64,000 nt of DNA from JAITMY01 sp031553765 (GTDB lineage Bacteria > Bacteroidota > Bacteroidia > Bacteroidales > UBA932): the NCBI GenBank assembly GCA_031553765.1, contig JAVBKY010000004.1:186001-250000 (forward strand). Direction: 5' to 3'. Below the pieces are notes generated by a model. That model saw nothing but the letters and a program-made list of their open reading frames with translations, ran no database searches and was not told the DNA's origin. Positions 62,172-64,000 of the stretch are shown here, in pieces (positions within the stretch are counted from its first letter, which is position 1; each line of letters begins with the position of its first letter). The position numbers were made by a program, and so were the translations under genes.

Positions 62172-63029
62172 ATGAAAAATTACGTAAAAAATTTCGCCTC
62201 GCTGGTTAAGTTCAGCCACACCATTTTTGCGCTGCCGTTTGCGTTTGTAGGCTATTTTTTAGGTGTAGAGCACACGCAGCACTTCAATTGGTTTACGCTG
62301 GCCCTGGTGGTGCTGTGCATGTTTTTTGCGCGCAATGCTGCCATGAGCTTCAACCGCTACGCTGACCGCCACTTCGACGCTGCCAACCCCCGCACCGCCA
62401 AGCGCGAAATTCCGCAGGGCATAGTACCCGAAAAGTACGCACTCATTTTTTGCATTGCCAACGCCGCGCTGTTTATCATAACCACCGCGTTTCTTAATAA
62501 GCTGTGCCTGCTGCTGTCGCCCGTGGCGTTGTCCATTATATTAGGCTACAGCCTTACCAAGCGCTTTACAGCGCTGTGCCACTTCATTCTCGGGCTTGGG
62601 CTATCGCTTTCACCCATTGGCGCGTACATAGCGGTAACGGGAGAGGTAGCTGCTACCCCACTCCTTTTTTCAGCCGTACTGCTACTGTGGACTGCCGGCT
62701 TCGATATTCTATATGCCCTACCCGACGAAGAGTTCGACCGCGAACACAAGCTCTACTCCGTCCCCTCAATGATAGGTCGCAAGCGTGCTATCAGGCTATC
62801 TACGCTCGTTCACATTGCGTGTGCACTCATCACCTTGTATATAGGTATCTATGTAATAGATAGCATTTTCTACCGTATTGGCACCATGCTGTTCATATGC
62901 TGCATCACATACCAGCATAGCATTGTAAATGAGAATGATATAAGTCGAATCAACCTCACCTTTACCACTGTAAACGGTACCGCAAGCATTGCTTATGCCC
63001 TCTTCTGCATTCTCGCCCTCGCATTATAA
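62172..63029 (+). CDS. UbiA-family prenyltransferase
   Basis: Inner-membrane enzyme of 285 residues with about eight hydrophobic segments, joining a polyprenyl chain to an aromatic acid in quinone synthesis. The first Asp-rich motif is NRYADRHFDAANPRT and the second DILYALPDEEFDRE. It resembles the 4-hydroxybenzoate-prenyltransferase-like group often linked to menaquinone synthesis by the futalosine route (MqnP). No other mqn or men genes are in the window, so the pathway is inference. Confidence 0.88.
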   Translation: MKNYVKNFASLVKFSHTIFALPFAFVGYFLGVEHTQHFNWFTLALVVLCMFFARNAAMSFNRYADRHFDAANPRTAKREIPQGIVPEKYALIFCIANAALFIITTAFLNKLCLLLSPVALSIILGYSLTKRFTALCHFILGLGLSLSPIGAYIAVTGEVAATPLLFSAVLLLWTAGFDILYALPDEEFDREHKLYSVPSMIGRKRAIRLSTLVHIACALITLYIGIYVIDSIFYRIGTMLFICCITYQHSIVNENDISRINLTFTTVNGTASIAYALFCILALAL

Positions 63030-63090
63030 CTAATTGAAAATCAATTCTGTTATTTTTTGTTAAATAACAACAAGGTGATTTACTATGCCG

Positions 63091-63098
63091 TACCTTTG
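63091..63098 (+). promoter_or_regulatory. -7 box of the small lipoprotein gene
   Basis: TACCTTTG, 47 bases before the ATG at 63145. Confidence 0.55.
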
Positions 63099-63144
63099 CA
63101 GTCGAAAATAAATTTATTTAAAACCTCAATTTCACTAAAAGAAG

Positions 63145-63600
63145 ATGAAAAAGATTTTGTTCCTCTCGCTGGTAGCATTAGCTGCTGCTTGCTGCGGTCC
63201 CAAGAACGAAGTTAACGTTGACAAGCTCATCGCTAACCCCGCTGAATTCATGGGCAAAGAAATTACCTTCACCGGTAAGGCTGTTGTAACTGAAGACAAC
63301 AACATTGCTGTGTATGGTACTGACTCTACCAAGTACATCATGGTAAAGGCTGACAGCTCTATTAAGGTTTGCGGCAAAATGTGCGGCAAGACCGTTAAGG
63401 TTGTTGGTAACGTTGTAGAAGCCGTTATTGACGTTGCTGTTGTAGATAGCACCGAGGCGTCAGAAATCATAGTTGATAAGTTCTTTGTAGCAGCAAAGAG
63501 CATTGAAGTTGCTGCATGCTGCAAGAAAGACTCTATCGCTGCTTGTGTAAAGGCTGATAGCGCAGTAGCAGTTGAAGCTGATAGCGCAAAGGTTGAATAA
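63145..63600 (+). CDS. Small cysteine-containing lipoprotein, OB-fold-like
   Basis: A 151-residue lipoprotein: MKKILFLSLVALAAACC with lipobox AAACC. The middle (LIANPAEFMGKEITFTGKAVVTE, YGTDSTKYIMVKAD, CGKMCGKTVKVVGNVVEA) has the rhythm of a small OB-fold domain. Cys pairs occur at CGKMC and AACCKKDS, and the tail is Ala/Asp/Ser-rich. Codon use (many GCT, GTT, AAG, AAC) differs from its neighbours and suggests strong expression. Function unknown. Confidence 0.75.
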   Translation: MKKILFLSLVALAAACCGPKNEVNVDKLIANPAEFMGKEITFTGKAVVTEDNNIAVYGTDSTKYIMVKADSSIKVCGKMCGKTVKVVGNVVEAVIDVAVVDSTEASEIIVDKFFVAAKSIEVAACCKKDSIAACVKADSAVAVEADSAKVE

Positions 63601-63612
63601 TTCAACTCTTGT

Positions 63613-63658
63613 ATCCATAAAAAAAGCGCAACCTGTAGGTTGCGCTTTTTTTATGGAT
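63613..63658. terminator. Bidirectional terminator
   Basis: A near-perfect inverted repeat with GCGCAACCT/AGGTTGCGC and flanking A7/T7 tracts serves the lipoprotein gene and the convergent tsaB. Confidence 0.9.
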
Positions 63659-63664
63659 TAAATA

Positions 63665-64000
63665 TCAGAATAACTTCCTAGTAGATTTGATAGCCACAAA
63701 ATCTTTGAGGTAGAATGGCTCAAAGTAGGCCACATCCTCAAACTGTTTTTGAGTAAATTTGCGCTCTGCTAGTTCCACCATGCCGCGTGCTGATGCATGC
63801 ACCTCCAAAAAAACGGCATTATCACCTGATAAAATCTCTCTACATTTTTCGGCACCACTACCAAAAAACAGCACACGCTGCTTTTTCAAAACATCCGAAA
63901 AGCTATCCTCCGTAATAATTTCAGCCGTGACCTCCGTTTGCAGTTCACTCTTCGTATTGTAAAATGCGGTGTACACCTCCATACGGCGCGCATCAAGCAA
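63665..64000 (-). CDS. tsaB: tRNA threonylcarbamoyladenosine biosynthesis protein TsaB (5' end outside window)
   Basis: Partner of TsaD/TsaE in making the t6A base at position 37 of ANN-decoding tRNAs. Only the C-terminal 112 codons are inside the window; the reading frame runs through the edge, so the protein is cut by the window, not truncated. The TsaB motif DARRMEVYTAFY is at the visible start, GSGAEKC in the middle, and the C-terminus has the usual YFEPFYLKDF. Confidence 0.9.
   Translation of the reverse strand: MLDARRMEVYTAFYNTKSELQTEVTAEIITEDSFSDVLKKQRVLFFGSGAEKCREILSGDNAVFLEVHASARGMVELAERKFTQKQFEDVAYFEPFYLKDFVAIKSTRKLF

Overview
ORGANISM. The window reads as a chromosomal segment of an uncultured or little-studied Bacteroidota, most probably Bacteroidales. 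The evidence is the set of family-typical genes: type III glutamine synthetase, type IX secretion (T9SS) C-terminal sorting domains, a C10 peptidase, a BtuB-BtuG-type surface cobalamin locus, CarboxypepD_reg/OMP_b-brl receptors, four-helix-bundle protein, DUF3943, DUF4465 and DUF2059. The recurring TAnnTTTG -7 promoter box typical of Bacteroidetes points the same way. No plasmid, prophage, complete insertion sequence or CRISPR array is visible. LAYOUT. 1-2.7 kb: end of an amino-acid ABC importer (receptor-permease fusion, ATPase with an extra C-terminal domain) and a DUF486 membrane protein. 2.7-5.6 kb: a small conserved protein and the KDO genes kdsA-kdsD for lipopolysaccharide. 5.7-12.4 kb, minus strand: TonB-dependent outer-membrane protein, glmS and type III glutamine synthetase. 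12.6-17.4 kb: an accessory patch with exported proteins, a T9SS C10 protease flanked by two paralogous lipoproteins, a relic of mtnN and a frameshifted lipoprotein next to intact mtnN. 18.5-25.1 kb: pyrimidine genes carB (behind a structured, terminator-bearing leader) and pyrG, with two small exported proteins between. 25.4-26.8 kb: an exported flavodoxin divergent from a PAS-LuxR regulator. 26.9-34.4 kb, minus strand: a complete TetR-TolC-HlyD-ABC-ABC-permease-permease efflux operon, invaded by several repeats and a four-helix-bundle gene. 34.9-41.3 kb: one gene for a 2129-residue repetitive T9SS surface protein. 41.6-45.0 kb: ZIP metal transporter and two outer-surface proteins. 45.1-50.0 kb: a cobalamin riboswitch driving btuB, a BtuG-like beta-propeller lipoprotein, a DUF4465 lipoprotein and another lipoprotein, a surface vitamin B12 capture locus. 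50.1-52.5 kb: fabI and cstA. 52.6-53.4 kb: tmRNA and a small HTH repressor. 53.6-56.6 kb: an envelope cluster (beta-propeller lipoprotein, two beta-barrels, lipoprotein). 56.7-64 kb: bile-acid/sodium symporter family protein, rpe, surE, pheT, a UbiA-type prenyltransferase, a small cysteine-containing lipoprotein and the end of tsaB. HOW IT WORKS TOGETHER. Most of the window is housekeeping (cell wall and LPS precursors, nitrogen, pyrimidines, translation) mixed with envelope functions. The unusual layer is non-coding. Several families of palindromic repeats are scattered through the intergenic spaces and even into coding ends. Inverted repeats of 32-33 nt bracket the four-helix-bundle gene and surE. 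The strongest leads are the carB leader RNA, the composite palindrome family with a conserved loop, the mtnN relic, the ABC ATPase with an RsbW-like tail, the exported flavodoxin and the C10 protease/lipoprotein locus.
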